The notes under the pieces are model-generated. The model was given only the letters and a program-made list of their open reading frames with translations, had not been told where the DNA came from and did no database searches. Shown here in pieces: positions 11,601-23,027 of a DNA stretch of 64,000 nt. The first letter of the stretch is position 1; the number at the start of each line of letters is the position of its first letter. Position numbers and translations under genes: made by a program. Source of the stretch: Antennarius striatus (Eukaryota > Chordata > Actinopteri > Lophiiformes > Antennariidae); contig NC_090785.1 in the NCBI RefSeq assembly GCF_040054535.1, positions 18,043,001 to 18,107,000 of the forward strand. Reading direction: 5' to 3'.

Positions 11601-13842
11601 TGTGCAGTCCTCTGAGCTTCTGGAGAAGGAGAAGGAAGAGCTGCGTGTTGCCCTGGAGGGTGCACTCCAGAAACTGCAGGAGCAGCACCAGAAAGACCTG
11701 GTTGAGCTGGAGCAGAGGCTGCAGGCCTTCTACCAGACTGAATGGGACAAGGCCCACCTCACCTACCAGGAGGAGGCCAACAAGTGCAGGAGGTTGATGG
11801 AGCAGCAGGTTTGTCCTACCAAATCTACTTATATGATGACATTTGTGTCACAGTCAGTGTTTTCTTTTTTTCTCTGACCAAAGCCGGTGTCGCATCTTTA
11901 TGACATGCATTACAAGCATTAACACTGTGGTTCTAAATGAAGTCTACTGTGCTTTTGAAGATTGAAGAAGTTCAATCCAATCATGAAGCCATGAAGCAGG
12001 AACTGAAGGACAGCCATGCTGAACAGCTGCAGTGTGTTAATCTTCATTATGAACTGTCACTGGAAGGTAAGTGAACAGCATTCAACAGACTCCCTAATAC
12101 GTCATCTGTTCTGAAACCACCTGTTTGACTTTTATTTCAAACTGATTGTGGTTGAATACATGTCAGACTTATTTAACCCCAGAGCAACTATGAATATTCT
12201 TTACATTTCATCTTGGATCTTTATTGCACTAGTTGATTTTTCTTAAATATTTACTCTTTAGAGCTCAGCAAAGTACACAATCAGGAGCTGCAGTCCAGGG
12301 AAAAAAGTTTGAAAGATACAGAGAGTGCTCTAAATGTAAGCTTGACTTTTATTTTTAACAAAGAAATTTAATAAAAACGGTCTCAGCAACGTAATTTAAC
12401 AACTTTTTTGTACTTTGTACATTGACAGGGACGGATTGAAACGCTGACTGCAGAGAATAACGTGCTGATTGAGAAGTTAACGGCTGAGGAAAACAGGAGG
12501 AAGCAGCTGGCTGAGAACAGCCAGGTACTCTTACCTGCCTGTTTATTAGAACACAGCAACAGGGAATGTCGTGGCTGCAGTGCTGCTTGTCTGTTTGCAC
12601 AAGAAAAAAAATTACCAGAAGTAAATCATCAGCTGTCTGTGAACAAGGCTTTGCCACGTGAACCTTTGTGAACTGAACTTTCTCTTTCTGACTGCAACAC
12701 CTCCTCCCTGTCTGCACAGACTGTATGTTTTAGTTTAGCCTGATTGCTGTGAGGCTGCCATGTCTCATCGGTGTGGCTATTGCTTGCACAGTGGAGTTAA
12801 AAACTACCTGACACATTATTCTGCTATGAATAGAGAAAAAGCAAAAGAACAGCTGACCACTGAATAGTAGTTTAAACACTGTCCTCATTCACGGTTCTTT
12901 ATTTTGGTTGTGTATTTCCCTGAGTCCTGTGAGATGTCAGTGATGCATGGCGCCCTCTGTTGTGTGGGACTGGTTTTATGGCCACATGTTGGACTCCTTT
13001 TAGTCGTGCTGTCTCTCAGAATCTTGGCACTACTTGTTCCCACAGAAGGACGCCCACACGCTGTATTTGGAGCAGGAGCTGGAAAGCCTGAAAGTAGTGC
13101 TGGATATCAAAAACGAACAACTCCACCAGCAGGAAAAGAAGCTGATGGAAGTCGACACACTGGTAAAAACTGAGACACATAAAAGTTGTCACCGAATACC
13201 AAGACGAGCAAAGCTGCTGAAAAGAATGAAAAAAAACCGCGAGTCACTCATGTTTTTATGTTTTCTGTTCCTTTACAGAAAGACACAAACGTGAAGTTGA
13301 ATGAAAGCCTTAATAAGGTCCAGCAGGAGAACGAGGAGCTCAATGCCCGCATGGACAAACATGCTGCCCTGACCAGGTGAGAAGAAACTGATTCTTGTCT
13401 CATGGTGATCACACCTCTGACCCCAAACGTTCATCTTGGCGTATTCAGGGCTGAGAACAGCTTGTCAAAGTGTTGAGGACCAGATGTTTGTATTATTGAT
13501 CCTTGCGTTGATGACAGAATGCTGTTCATGATGGCTCTGTGTATTTGACTCATTTCTGAAAGCACTTCACTTGACGGGCTTCTTTCTTCTAACTTGCCTG
13601 TTCTGTTTTACAGACAGCTTTCCACAGAGCAAGCTGTGCTGCAGGAGTCCCTTCAGAAGGAATCCAAGGTCAACAAGCGTCTGTCCATGGAGAACGAGGA
13701 ACTCCTGTGGAAGCTCCAAAACGGAGATCTGAGTTGCTCCCGCAGGGTGTCCCCCACCTCGACCTCCCCCTCACACTCCTTCAGCCTCCAGTCCCCTTGC
13801 AACTCCAGCCTCTTGTCCAGTCCTCCTATGTCCCCCAGATAA
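2645..13842 (+). CDS. mtus1: Microtubule-associated tumor suppressor 1 (ATIP family), C-terminal exons
   Basis: Nine coding exons are visible: 2645-2850, 8473-8539, 11594-11808, 11961-12066, 12262-12335, 12429-12524, 13046-13162, 13279-13376 and 13614-13842 (stop TAA). All have AG/GT borders and phases that join without a shift. They give 401 residues plus a partial first codon. The protein is almost all coiled coil, with stretches such as [40 protein letters not shown] and [19 protein letters not shown] near the C terminus, which I recognise from the shared C-terminal region of human MTUS1/ATIP. Known family role: microtubule binding and restraint of cell growth. The first exon starts in phase 1, so at least one upstream exon is missing; the large N-terminal part of long isoforms lies before the window, or a short-isoform first exon is in 1-2644 but not recognisable. 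MTUS2 is the main alternative, but pdgfrl next door favours MTUS1. Fish may have two copies, so I give no paralog letter. Confidence 0.93.
2976..2999. repeat. Perfect 24-bp palindrome inside a longer imperfect hairpin
   Basis: CATAAATGCCTC is followed directly by its exact complement. Outside it, TCACCC on the left and GGGTGA on the right continue the symmetry imperfectly, so the whole hairpin spans about 2955-3016. It lies in an mtus1 intron. It could be the core of a small MITE; no target duplication was identified. Confidence 0.6.
4463..4815. mobile_element. Tigger/pogo-like non-autonomous DNA transposon (MITE)
   Basis: The 353-bp element starts CAGTGCGTCCTTGT and ends in the inverted form CAGTGCGCCCTCGT. 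It is flanked on both sides by TA (4461-4462 and 4816-4817), the target duplication of the Tc1/mariner/pogo superfamily. The end followed by a CGCGGTTAACGCGTTCC-type stretch recalls Tigger termini. It encodes no transposase; the frame at 4574-4783 is not a known protein. Confidence 0.75.
5127..5160 (-). mobile_element. Short LINE 3'-end fragment (L2/CR1 type)
   Basis: The sequence AATACTTTATTGATCCC resembles the reverse complement of the conserved 3' end of fish CR1/L2-group LINEs, like the tail seen at 40.5 kb. Only a few tens of bases are recognisable. Confidence 0.4.
6236..6360. repeat. Dispersed teleost repeat fragment
   Basis: An AAT-rich run is followed by TTCATATAGCACCTTTAAAA and a tract resembling a common fish interspersed repeat. 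It is noncoding, and I cannot assign the family. Confidence 0.4.
10168..10280 (-). mobile_element. tRNA-like SINE, partial copy
   Basis: On the minus strand the unit begins GGGGCGGCAGTGGCTAAGTG and continues through a B-box-like GGTTCAAT stretch to a truncated body. It matches the start of the longer copy at 10381-10692 and the plus-strand copy near 35.1 kb. A short internal duplication (CCGCTCTACC twice) lies in the head. Confidence 0.65.
10381..10692 (-). mobile_element. tRNA-like SINE, longer copy
   Basis: The minus strand reads GGGGCGGCAGAGGCTCAGTG, then GTTTGATTCCCGCTCC (B-box-like), then a tRNA-unrelated body containing CTCGGAGTGTGTGCTGACAG and GTGAACTG-type segments. It shares order and sequence with the copies at 10168-10280 and 35126-35400, which shows a dispersed family. 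Exact ends were not fixed by a target duplication. Confidence 0.7.
12949..12963 (-). promoter_or_regulatory. CTCF-like core motif, reverse orientation
   Basis: On the minus strand the bases read ACAACAGAGGGCGCC, containing the AGAGGGCG core. With the forward motif at 1137 it would form a convergent pair. Seen by eye only. Confidence 0.25.
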
Positions 13843-14720
13843 CGATGGACCCCGAGAGCAGACCTCCTTGTCTGAGCAACCCCCCTGAAATGAAGAGCTG
13901 TGTTTTTCTCCTGGCTCAGCAACACCACAGCGTTACCATGGCTGTCAGGATTGGGTGAACTCTTGCTCCACGGAGAGGTTGTAGACTTAATAAAAACTAA
14001 AGTCGCACAGAAGCACTTAAGAAGCAAGGCCACCTTGTTGTTTGCCTTTCACATCTGATTGTTCTGATGGAGAAAAGGAAATCTCAGGACTTTGTATGAA
14101 ACTTTTTTTTTTTTTCTGTTGGCAGTAGTTTTAATTGATGAAGTTTAGTCTATACAAACACACACACACACACACATGTCGATGCAGCAATTACAGGTGA
14201 TTCCTTCGTTTCTGGAAACCACAGCCATCTCTGAATTCAGGGCAGCTATGAACACTGATAATACTGCCCCCACCCCCTCTCCTCAGAGTACCTTTTATTG
14301 GGAATAAAGTGTGGAATTGCTTTGGCGACATTCATTACTGCATAAACTGGTGGTGAAACTGGTTTTATTAACGTCTTCACCAGAGCTGTACATGTCTCAT
14401 CGATGCTTCCTAAAGGAAACGCTTTCCACTGTTTTATGTGTACACTGGCAGTTAAAGCAGGCCTCACACCTGTGTTGTTCTTGTTTGCTTGACCATGGGA
14501 CCAATCCAAGTTGTGTGTGTTTAAGCCTCGTTAGTTCATCCTGACTCAACCTCCCAGTACAGCTTTAAGGGGGGATGTCTTTGCAAAGAGCTTTACATTA
14601 TATGTTGGAGAAACTGCCTCTTGGAAATATCTCCCTAAAGAGTATTTTGTGTTAAAATGTATTATTAAAGTGTTGACCCTGTTTGAAATATGCAATTTAA
14701 ATAAAGTCTTGTAGCTAACC
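13843..14720 (+). other. mtus1: mtus1 3' UTR with two poly(A) signals
   Basis: After the TAA at 13840-13842 there is an early AATAAA at 13989-13994 and a second at 14700-14705. A CA microsatellite lies at 14156-14175. The second signal would give a 3' UTR of about 0.9 kb, ending roughly 400 bp from the predicted 3' end of the convergent pdgfrl gene. Confidence 0.65.
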
Positions 14721-15415
14721 TGTTGTCAGTGTGAGCCTCACCTTTACCTTTACCTGCAGCAGATGTGTGTCTGTTAGATGTGAGAACATGAACCTCCATC
14801 CTGGTGATCGTTTCAGGCCAGCATGTTTGAATGATTCAAAGTGATAAACATTCACATCCAATGCTGGTTTATACTTCAGAAACATGAAGTAACAACTGTT
14901 CAGCAAAGTGGAAACTGCAGCTAGTGTTGCGCTGGACCAAAATAACCTCGGCCTGTAGATCACATTCCACATACGGAGAGCATTATGTCAGCCTGGCGCT
15001 CAGCTCAGCTGAACCAGATTCTCCTCAGTGTCTCGAATCCCACACAAATCTGTGATGGCTGCTCGCATAAAACCCAAACTGCAATTTTTGAATTCAAAAT
15101 AAAAATCGCAATGTTTGACGCAGTGTTTGCTGACTTGTACCTTTTATTAGCATCTGAAAAGAAAAGTTTAAATTCAATGTCCCACGAGAGAAATCGGCAT
15201 CTTTTTCATTGATGACTTTGCTCATTGTTGCATTCAGATTTCATGCATCTAAGTTCATATAGGTTTTCAAAATTAAAACAAGTAAAGTCTATCAGGTCAG
15301 TATAGCTAGACCTCTTATGTACATGTCTGTTCCCTCTGGACTCACTGGTTGGTGTTACAGAGGTATGTGTCAACAGTCGCATCAACCCCCGTGACCTCTG
15401 GAGCCTCTTATGGGG
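14721..15415. other. Tail-to-tail intergenic gap and pdgfrl 3' UTR
   Basis: On the minus strand AATAAA occurs at 15148-15143, about 270 bases after the pdgfrl stop. That fits a short 3' UTR for pdgfrl and leaves roughly 400 bp between the two convergent genes. No other feature is seen. Confidence 0.55.
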
Positions 15416-18400
15416 TTATTTGGAGCTGACGTTGGTCGTCACGATGGTCTCCCCGTGTTGGTTCTTGGCTTTGCAGATGTAGTTTCCGAAGTCGATTGTC
15501 TCCATGTCCTCCACAGTCATGACACTCTGGGAAATCCGCGTGGTGTGATGCATACCTCTGTTCACCAGCCTCCAGGAAGTGTAGATGTGAACTGGGCGCA
15601 GGTCCTACACAGTAAATAAGTTTTTAAAAAGCATAATTTATTTAGATTGTGGTATTTCTTGGTGAATGAAATGCAATAAAAGCATTGATCCATCCTATAC
15701 TGGTGGGTCAAGACCAGCAAGAGTTTCTCTGGGCAGATTGAATCATTAATTCCAAAGAGTCTGACATTTTTAATCAGAGACAAGTGGAAGTTGTTAGAGT
15801 AAGGGTTCTGATGATTTTAGTTTTTTTTATCCTGACTTGGGTTTTCAGCTCAGATTTTCTCCTACCTGTCCAGGATAAGTCCAGGTGAAGCTCACATCCA
15901 TGTCTGGCTCCCCCAAGACCGTACAGGTGACATTAAGGTTCTCACCTCCCCTCACAAACGTGGCTGAAGCCTCAAGGCTCACAAACGGAGGTCCACTAGG
16001 GACTGTCAGAAAGAGAGGGTTAACAATATCAAACATCGTCACAGCGCGTTCCAGTACTCATCAGCAGGCATGCTGTGTGATTGTGCTGCCTTCCTACCCT
16101 CTACATAGAGAAGCTGGTATTTTGTAGAGATCTGGGGGGTGCTTGTAGTCACAGCCTTGCAGTAGAAGACCCCCTGGAGCTCTGGACCGGGACTCCGCAG
16201 GACAAATCCCTTAGTGGGATCATAAGTCACCAGGGAGCTGTTGGTTGGGATCTCCTCTGGAGGGACTTCCCTATGCAGAGACACTTGAGCCTGGGTGGAA
16301 GACACGCGACAGGGCACCACGGCAGGCCTATCCGGACGCAGGTACACAATCTCAAAGTGGATGGCGGACGGTACGAAGAGGTTGTCTTTGTCTGATTCAG
16401 GGACAGAAATGTGGCATTGATATTAATCTGATCGTAAATGAGACTGAAAAGTTTCCTTTCCCACTGGTGTAAGATCTGTGATAATGATCCAGTAACAAGT
16501 GGTGTGTTTGGTGGCTGTATATGTTTAAGGAAAACCTTCACCCTCCACGGACTCATGCAAGAGTTCTTCAATATTAAATTGAGATTTTTACAAGTGGCTT
16601 TATGAATGGATGATGACGGACGTTCTGAGGATTTTAGACAAATGTTCAAACCTGTTTTATGCAGCACACAGAAATAACCTCATGATGCTGACATGCTTCA
16701 ATTTACATGTTTTTTCCAACCATAATTTCTTTAATTTAGTTAATTCATTTATAATCCAATCAGTATTTTCTGACAGATTAGATGCAGCACCTCAAAATGC
16801 AACTTTAAAAACCAATCAAAATGATTTCTCTGTCTGGGGATTGGGGCGTCGAACCCCTTACTGACGACTGCCACCCAATCCACAATGCACCCATCCCCTA
16901 CAGTTTCTTGGTGGTGAGTCCACATCATCCTTTTGGGCTGAGCCCGGCCGGGCCTCGTGGGCAGAGGCCTAGGCACCAGGTGCTCGCATACAAGCCCCAG
17001 CTCCAGGGTGGGGCCCCGGTTCCGCCATACCGGGCGACGTCACAATCCTTGATGTATTTCTTGTTATGGGGGTTTTGTTACTGCTCTTGGTCTGGCACGT
17101 CACCCAGGACCTGTTTGCCAAGTGAGACCCTAGCAGGAGCATAAAGCCCCTGACAACATAGCTCCTGGGATCATTCGGGCACTCAAACTCCCCCACCACG
17201 ATAAGGTGGAAGTTCTCGGAGGGAGAAACTCTGGTCTGGAAGGAGTTTGGGGAGGCCATGGAGGAAAACTATCGGCCAGCCTCGAAGAAATTCTGACAAA
17301 CCATTTGGCGCCTCAGGAGGGGAAAGTGGTGCACAGCCAACACTGTTTACAGTAGAGGGGGAGAGCTGCTGATCTCGACTAAGGATATTGTCCGGCAATG
17401 GAAAGAATACTTTGAGGATCTCCTCAATCCTGCTACCATATCTCACACAGAGGAAGCGGAGGCTGAGGTCTTAGTGGTGGACTCGTTCATCACCCAAGCT
17501 GAATTTACCAAGGTGGTTGCCAAACTCCTTGGTGGCAAAGCACCGGGGGTGGATGAGATCCGCCCTGAGTACCTCAAGTCTCTGGATGTGTGGGGACTAT
17601 CATGGTTTACACTTCTCTGTAACATCGCATGGCAGTCGGGGACAGTACCTTTGGACTGGCAGACTGGTGCGGTGGTCCCTCTTTGCAAAAAGCGGGATCG
17701 GACAGTGAGTTCCAACTACAGGGGGATCACACTCCTCAGCCTCCCGAGGAAAATCTATTCCAGGGTATTGGAGAGGATTAGACCTAGAGTTGAACCGCGG
17801 ATCCAGGAGGAACAATACGGTTTTCATCCCGGTCGTGGAACACTGGACCAGCTCTACAATCTCTATCAAGTGCTTGAGGGTTCATGGGAGTTTACCCAAC
17901 CAGTCCACATGTGTTTTGTGGACCTGGAGAAGGCATTTGATTGTGTCCCTCGTGGTATCTTGTGGGGAGTGCTTCGGAAGTATGGGGTTCTGGGCCCTTT
18001 GCTGAGTGCTGTCCGGCCCCTGTATGACCGAAACCAGAGCTTGGTTCGCTTTACCGGCAGTAAGTCAGACCTGTTCCAGGTGCATGTTGGACTCCAGCAG
18101 GGCTGCCCTCGATCACCGGTTCTGTTCATAATCGTTATGGACATAATTTATAGGCACAGCCAGGATCCGGAGCGAGTCCGGTTTGGGAACCAAAGGATTT
18201 CATCTTTGCTTTTTGCAGTTGATGTTGTCCTGTTGGCCTCATCAAACCTGGACCTTCAGCGTGCACTGGGATGGTTTGCAGCTGAGTGTCACGCGAGTGG
18301 GATGAAGATCAGCACCTCTAAATCCGAGGCCATGGTTCTCGATCGCAAAAGGGCAGTGTGCCCTCTTCCGGTCGGTGGAGCATCCTTGCCCCAAGTGGAG

Positions 18401-21400
18401 GAGTTTAAGTATCTTGGGGTCTTGTTCACAAGTGAGGGAAGGATAGAACGCGAGATTGACAGACGGATCGGTGCAGCTTCTGCAGTGATGCAGTCGCTGT
18501 ATAGGTCTGTCGTGGTGAAGAAGGAGCTGAGTCGCAAGACGAAGCTCTTGATTTACCGGTCAATCTACCTTCCTACTCTCACCTATGGTCATTACCTTTG
18601 GGTCATGACTGAAAGGTCAAGATCCTGGATACAAACATTGAAATGAATGGCTGGGCGCACCCTTAGAGATAGGGTGAGGAGCTCAGTCACCAGGGTGGAG
18701 CCCAGTGTCGAGCCGCTGCTCCTCCGCCTCGAGCGTAACCAGCCGAGGTGGCTCAGGCATCTCTTTTGGATGCCTCCTGGTGCCTCCCTGGGAAGGAGAC
18801 CTCGAGGAAGACATGCTGGAGGGACTATCTCTCTCGGCTGGTCTGGGAACACTTCGGGATCCCGGAGGAGCTCGAAGAGGTGTCTGGGAGAGGGAAGTAT
18901 GGGCATCCCTCTTGAGAATGTTGCCCCCGCGACCCGACCCCGGATAAGCGGTTGAAGATGGATGGATGGATGCATGGATGGATGGATGGATGGATGGATG
19001 GATGGATGGATGGATGGATGGATGGATGAATGATTTCTCAAAGCTGATACTGTGTGTTAATATACTGTATATGCGATAAAATGATCAGTGCATGAGTATC
19101 ATTTATTTGGAGTTTTATTTCTGGAGACTTGACAAATGTGAATCCAGTATTTGCCCTTATGTAAGCACTCTCTGGGTTCTCTGGCTAGGAAGCTGGAGAA
19201 CCCCGAGAGTGCCCATGCAACATTTTAAGTTAGCTTATCTGAAACCAGACAGTTTGATTACATTATTTTAATGCCAACTTCACCCAAGAGGTTCTGTTTC
19301 ATCTGTAGCCCCCAGCAGGTGGGAAGTAAAGTTTTAATATGAGTACAAATACTTTGTTTTCAGATTTTTGTACTTTACCTGAGTATAATTTTTTAAAATA
19401 TTATTTGCTTTTACAATACAGTATGATTGAGCTTTACATCTCAAAGGATAAGTGCATTGTTAGAACAGAAGGTGATAAAACATGAATGTGTCCTGCCACT
19501 GCATCAAAATGAGAATTCGGAGTATTTAATTGAAGCAAACCAACATGGTTTCATTGTTAATAATCTTTTCTTTGTGTTTTATTCAATTACATTTAAGATT
19601 TTAAAGATTTGAAAATCAGTGAACTCTTTTTAATGAGTATACATGAAGCTCCGGCTTTTTTGAAGTGAAACATCTATTAGACATGAATTGAAGTAATGAG
19701 TGACAACATATACATCCCTGATTCTCTTTAGGTTAAGTGTAGGCTGCTTTTCATATACCTGTGAAATAGATGTAGGACTCATAGGTGCGTTCGTGGTCCT
19801 TCTCACACTCGTTGCCATCACACACGATCACCCAGCAGCTGTAGGCCCCCGTGTCGGCAGCAGAGGGCGATGTCAGGATCAGTTGACTGTACTTGTCAGT
19901 CTGTTTGATGCTGGAGTTGGGAAACAATACAAACATGACATTGTCACCTTCATATGAGGTCATTGCATAACAAACAGCTGGCATCCGCTGCTACACCTGA
20001 GGCGTGAGTCATTGAAGGTGTCCAGGTAGGGCGGGTACAACCATCCAATGGAGTTGCCTTTACAGCGTAGTTCCATAATGCTCCCAGGAGTCAGAGTCGT
20101 GGTCTGTCCCAGACGCACAAAATGCCCCTTGTCCAAAACCTGGGTTAATAGGGACTGGCTTTTCCCTCCTCCGTCTTTCAGTTTGGGGTGTTTCACCTTC
20201 ACACGTTTCCCACCTGGACGAATGCGATTCTGGCCTTCATCTTTCCTCCTTTTAGCTTGTTGGCAAGAACCTGGATACCGAAGGAGGATGGAGGAGAGAG
20301 AGAGTGGAAGGTAAGAGAGATGGATGGATGAGAAGAAAATCAAAAAATCAGTTTCTGTACAGTTCAATCCTTTAGAGCAGTGGTTCTTAACCTGGGTTCG
20401 ATTGAACCCTAGGGGTTCGGTGAGTCGATCTCAGGGGTTCGGCGGAGACGGGGGTCAAGACAAAACACCCAACATATCGTGTCGGATGTTTTTGCTGAAT
20501 ATACACGAATCACTGTGCACGTTTGACACATCATGTCAATTCGTGATGACACGCCTCTCTTAGCCATCACTGGATGCAGGTGATCACGATACATTGATTA
20601 GCCTACCTGTGCTACATGGGATTTTGCGCACTCAGTAGGGATGGGCGATACCGGGAATTTTGGTATTGATTCGATACAAAGTAAATACAGGGTAGTATCG
20701 GCCGATACCGATACCGATACGATACCGATACTTTTTGCTTGGAAATGGCATGATCATTGAATATTTGACCCTCCCCCCCTTGACTTAGTTTATTATAATT
20801 GTGATAAACACAGCACAAAGATTTTGTAATCCGTTTGAATTGCCAGAACAATCACTGTACGAAAGGTACAGGTTTTGGGGAAAGGGGTTACATTACATCT
20901 GTCAGCTAATGTAACGCACCGCAACCACGCGCTGACAGTCCCGCAGACAGTGTGCATTGCACTGAGGGTTTTTGCAACAGTTAATATACTGTATTTCTCA
21001 GTGATGTTCGTAATTATTATGATGTCCTTAAATCCCTCGTTGGATGGGTTACAAGCAAGCCACAGATAAAATGCCATTAATCAGTTATTTGTTTAAGCAA
21101 GTCATGGATTGATTCATTCATTCATAGGTACTTTTATGTATTCTGTTGGCAATAACAAAAACCTCGGGAAGAACACAGTATGTAGAGCTATTCATAAAGT
21201 CACGGGGGCTACAATCACATGCCATAACGAAAAATGTTGTACATACATACGTTTATGGAACACACAAATGTTACTGTAGTCAGATATACAAGTGCAGTCA
21301 TAGCGGGGAAGTAATATTGTAATGGCACTAACTTCCGCATTGACAGTCGACAATGTTTTGCCAGCGATCCCTGCGCCGTTTGGCAGCTGCAACTGTGTTG

Positions 21401-22447
21401 CTTTTTGCCTGGATTATTGATTTGTATTGCTTGTATTTATTAATTATCATTGTTTGCTCCTCCGTTGCCGGTTTGTTGCATGTTTGCGATTGGTTGCATG
21501 CAGCGACCTCCGCCCTTTTTATGTGAGCGCGCACAGATCCAGACTGGACAAGCCTGAATTGAATTAGTGAGTTGATAGCTGGCTTTATGGTACCAAAAAT
21601 CCAGAGGGTGGATGTCTTGGTAAGTGAAGCCAGATAAGTAAGAGGAAGCCCGGCTAGGTTAATCAAGCTCTATGGTACATGCCTCTGGTCTCTCAATAAC
21701 AGGAGAAGTCACTCTGATTTGCAGGTAGGTCATTTCATGTGAGTTCATGCACTGTCTTGGTTTTGTTCTTTGAAAAAGGTTACATTAATGCACAATTCAT
21801 TAAATGCACCAGTAAAACATATACTTATGTCTTAAATTTGAAAAAAAAAATCGTATTTTTTTTTTTTTACTAAAGAGGGGTTCGGTGAGTGAGCATATGA
21901 AACCGACAGGGTTCGGTACCTCCAACAAGGTTAAGAACCACTGCTTTAGAGTCAGGACTCGGCTGTGCTAGTCTACCAGCTGCATCAACATCTGAACAGG
22001 AAGTGTGTGTTCCTCAGTTCTGTCATGAGGTACAGAACCCTGTCTCGTTTTCAGCTGGATATTCTCAGTGGATAGAACACGTAATCCAAAGAAAAGAACA
22101 AAATGATTAGCCAGGAGCTGGTTGGGGTTTGTTCTTCTTTCTGTTGGTGCAGCAGCATTAGAGGAAAGGCCAGGACATTTAATTAGAAATGCCTGTTGCA
22201 TGCCTCAGGGGCAGCTGCTTTGAGTTGGTCTGCAGAAATATTTAAGAAGCTTCACGCACTTCTTTCAAACATTTACAATTTACATGCATTTTACATAGAG
22301 ACAAAAGCTTCCAGCCGTCCACTCCGGCCACAATGACATTACTTGTCCTTCACTCGTAAAGACCAGACGTATGTGGAGATAACTTTACTCACCATTGTGG
22401 AGCGTCACACAGAGAAGTGCCAGGCAAAGCACAGCCCAGAGCTTCAT
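15416..22447 (-). CDS. pdgfrl: Platelet-derived growth factor receptor-like protein
   Basis: Six coding exons on the minus strand: 22447-22393 (ATG), 20270-19997, 19910-19759, 16391-16098, 16002-15866 and 15604-15416 (TAA). All borders are AG/GT and phases agree, giving 366 residues against 375 in human. The first exon encodes a signal peptide ([16 protein letters not shown]), so the protein should be secreted. A basic segment ([16 protein letters not shown]) follows, then three Ig-like units with paired cysteines: ELRCKG...AYSCWV, VVPCRV...VFYCKA and NVTCTV...NYICKA. There is no membrane segment or kinase domain, as known for this PDGF-receptor relative; the human gene is a candidate tumour suppressor and its ligand is not settled. 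The intron between exons 2 and 3 is only 86 bp, while introns 1 and 3 are swollen by transposons. Confidence 0.96.
17474..18646 (+). pseudogene. Reverse transcriptase of the Rex3-like LINE, inactivated
   Basis: A 390-codon frame with the RT landmarks in order: [45 protein letters not shown] (box A with its Asp), [13 protein letters not shown] (box B) and then [12 protein letters not shown]. The last should be FADD: the first Asp is Val through GTT at 18218-18220 where GAT is expected, which removes a metal-binding residue. In-frame sequence extends a little upstream of the Met (to about 17362). The frame ends early at 18646, and family-like sequence continues in other frames to about 18950 (for example [16 protein letters not shown]), so short deletions or shifts have followed. 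Confidence 0.88.
18957..19028 (+). repeat. GATG tandem repeat, LINE 3' tail
   Basis: About eighteen GATG units with one interruption (GCATGG), directly continuing the LINE 3' end and stopping at the target duplication. Confidence 0.9.
19165..19212. repeat. 48-nt hairpin, 17-bp arms
   Basis: GCACTCTCTGGGTTCTC at 19165-19181 pairs with 19196-19212 with a single mismatch, around a 14-base loop. It lies in a pdgfrl intron just outside the LINE insertion. Confidence 0.6.
20378..21943. mobile_element. hAT-superfamily DNA transposon, 1.57 kb, decayed or non-autonomous
   Basis: The left end is CAGTGGTTCTTAACCTGG and the right end is its inverted form ending GGTTAAGAACCACTG. Both sides carry the same 8 bases, CTTTAGAG (20370-20377 and 21944-21951), fitting the hAT nTnnnnAn target pattern. 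Subterminal GGGGTTCGGTGAG occurs near both ends in the same orientation. No transposase frame of useful length remains. Inside, at about 20638-20732, AGGGATGGGCGATACC is followed by CCGATA-type tandem units that resemble another fish repeat. The element sits in pdgfrl intron 1. Confidence 0.88.
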
Positions 22448-22720
22448 AATGTTTTGATGGTTTGTTCACAGCCTCCACGGAGTTACAGAACCGGAGAGAT
22501 GAGGAGGGTTTGGAGAGGGACTGAGTAGGACAGGAGGTCCAGTTTAGAACTGGAACTGCACAGTTGCTCAGTTTAGACTTCCAGCTCCATCCTGCTCACA
22601 GACTTTGAGGAAAAGGGAAAATAACTCGTGAGCCCTGCCGTTTCCTCTCTCTCCTCAGCAGAAACGTGAACTCCAGAGCCCTCTGCTGTGTGAAGCCCCA
22701 GACCCTCCTCTCACCTTTAT
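22448..22720 (-). promoter_or_regulatory. pdgfrl: Probable pdgfrl 5' UTR and promoter region
   Basis: This stretch lies just upstream of the pdgfrl ATG (22447-22445). I see no clear TATA box or splice acceptor before the ATG, so the boundary between UTR and promoter is not determined. Confidence 0.35.
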
Positions 22721-22903
22721 CATGGTCTGATGTCCTGAATACTGTTGGAATCAAAAATTATTGTAATTTACATTATAGTCATCTTTGAAAATATAGCAAA
22801 ACTGCAGAAAGAACTGAAGCTCCATTAGCATCAGGAATCTAACAGTTTACTGTTTCAGAATGCTGCAATCCCATAAACCCAATATAGTGAGTACAGTATA
22901 TAC

Positions 22904-22919
22904 TCAATATATACATATA

Positions 22920-22990
<71 letters not shown>

Positions 22991-23027
22991 AGACCAGTTT
23001 GGACACACCTTCCTATTCAATGAGGTG

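Larger units (their letters stand above)
16831..19028 (+). mobile_element. Rex3-like LINE (RTE clade), 5'-truncated
   Basis: This 2198-bp insertion lies in a pdgfrl intron, antisense to the gene. Both ends carry a perfect 11-bp target duplication, AATGATTTCTC, at 16820-16830 and 19029-19039. The 3' end reads GGATAAGCGGTTGAAGATGG and runs into a GATG tail (18957-19028), the hallmark I recall for Rex3. The centre encodes a reverse transcriptase (17474-18646), and the endonuclease domain is missing or only vestigial. Confidence 0.88.

Noticed and set aside
19856..19869. CTCF-like GGCAGCAGAGGGCG
   Set aside because: It is coding sequence for the conserved ADTGAYSCW Ig motif of pdgfrl, so the bases are explained by the protein.
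20638..20740. Separate transposon nested in the hAT element
   Set aside because: The AGGGATGGGCGATACC block resembles a known type of fish repeat terminus, but no matching inverted right end was found before 21943, so it is only noted as an internal block.
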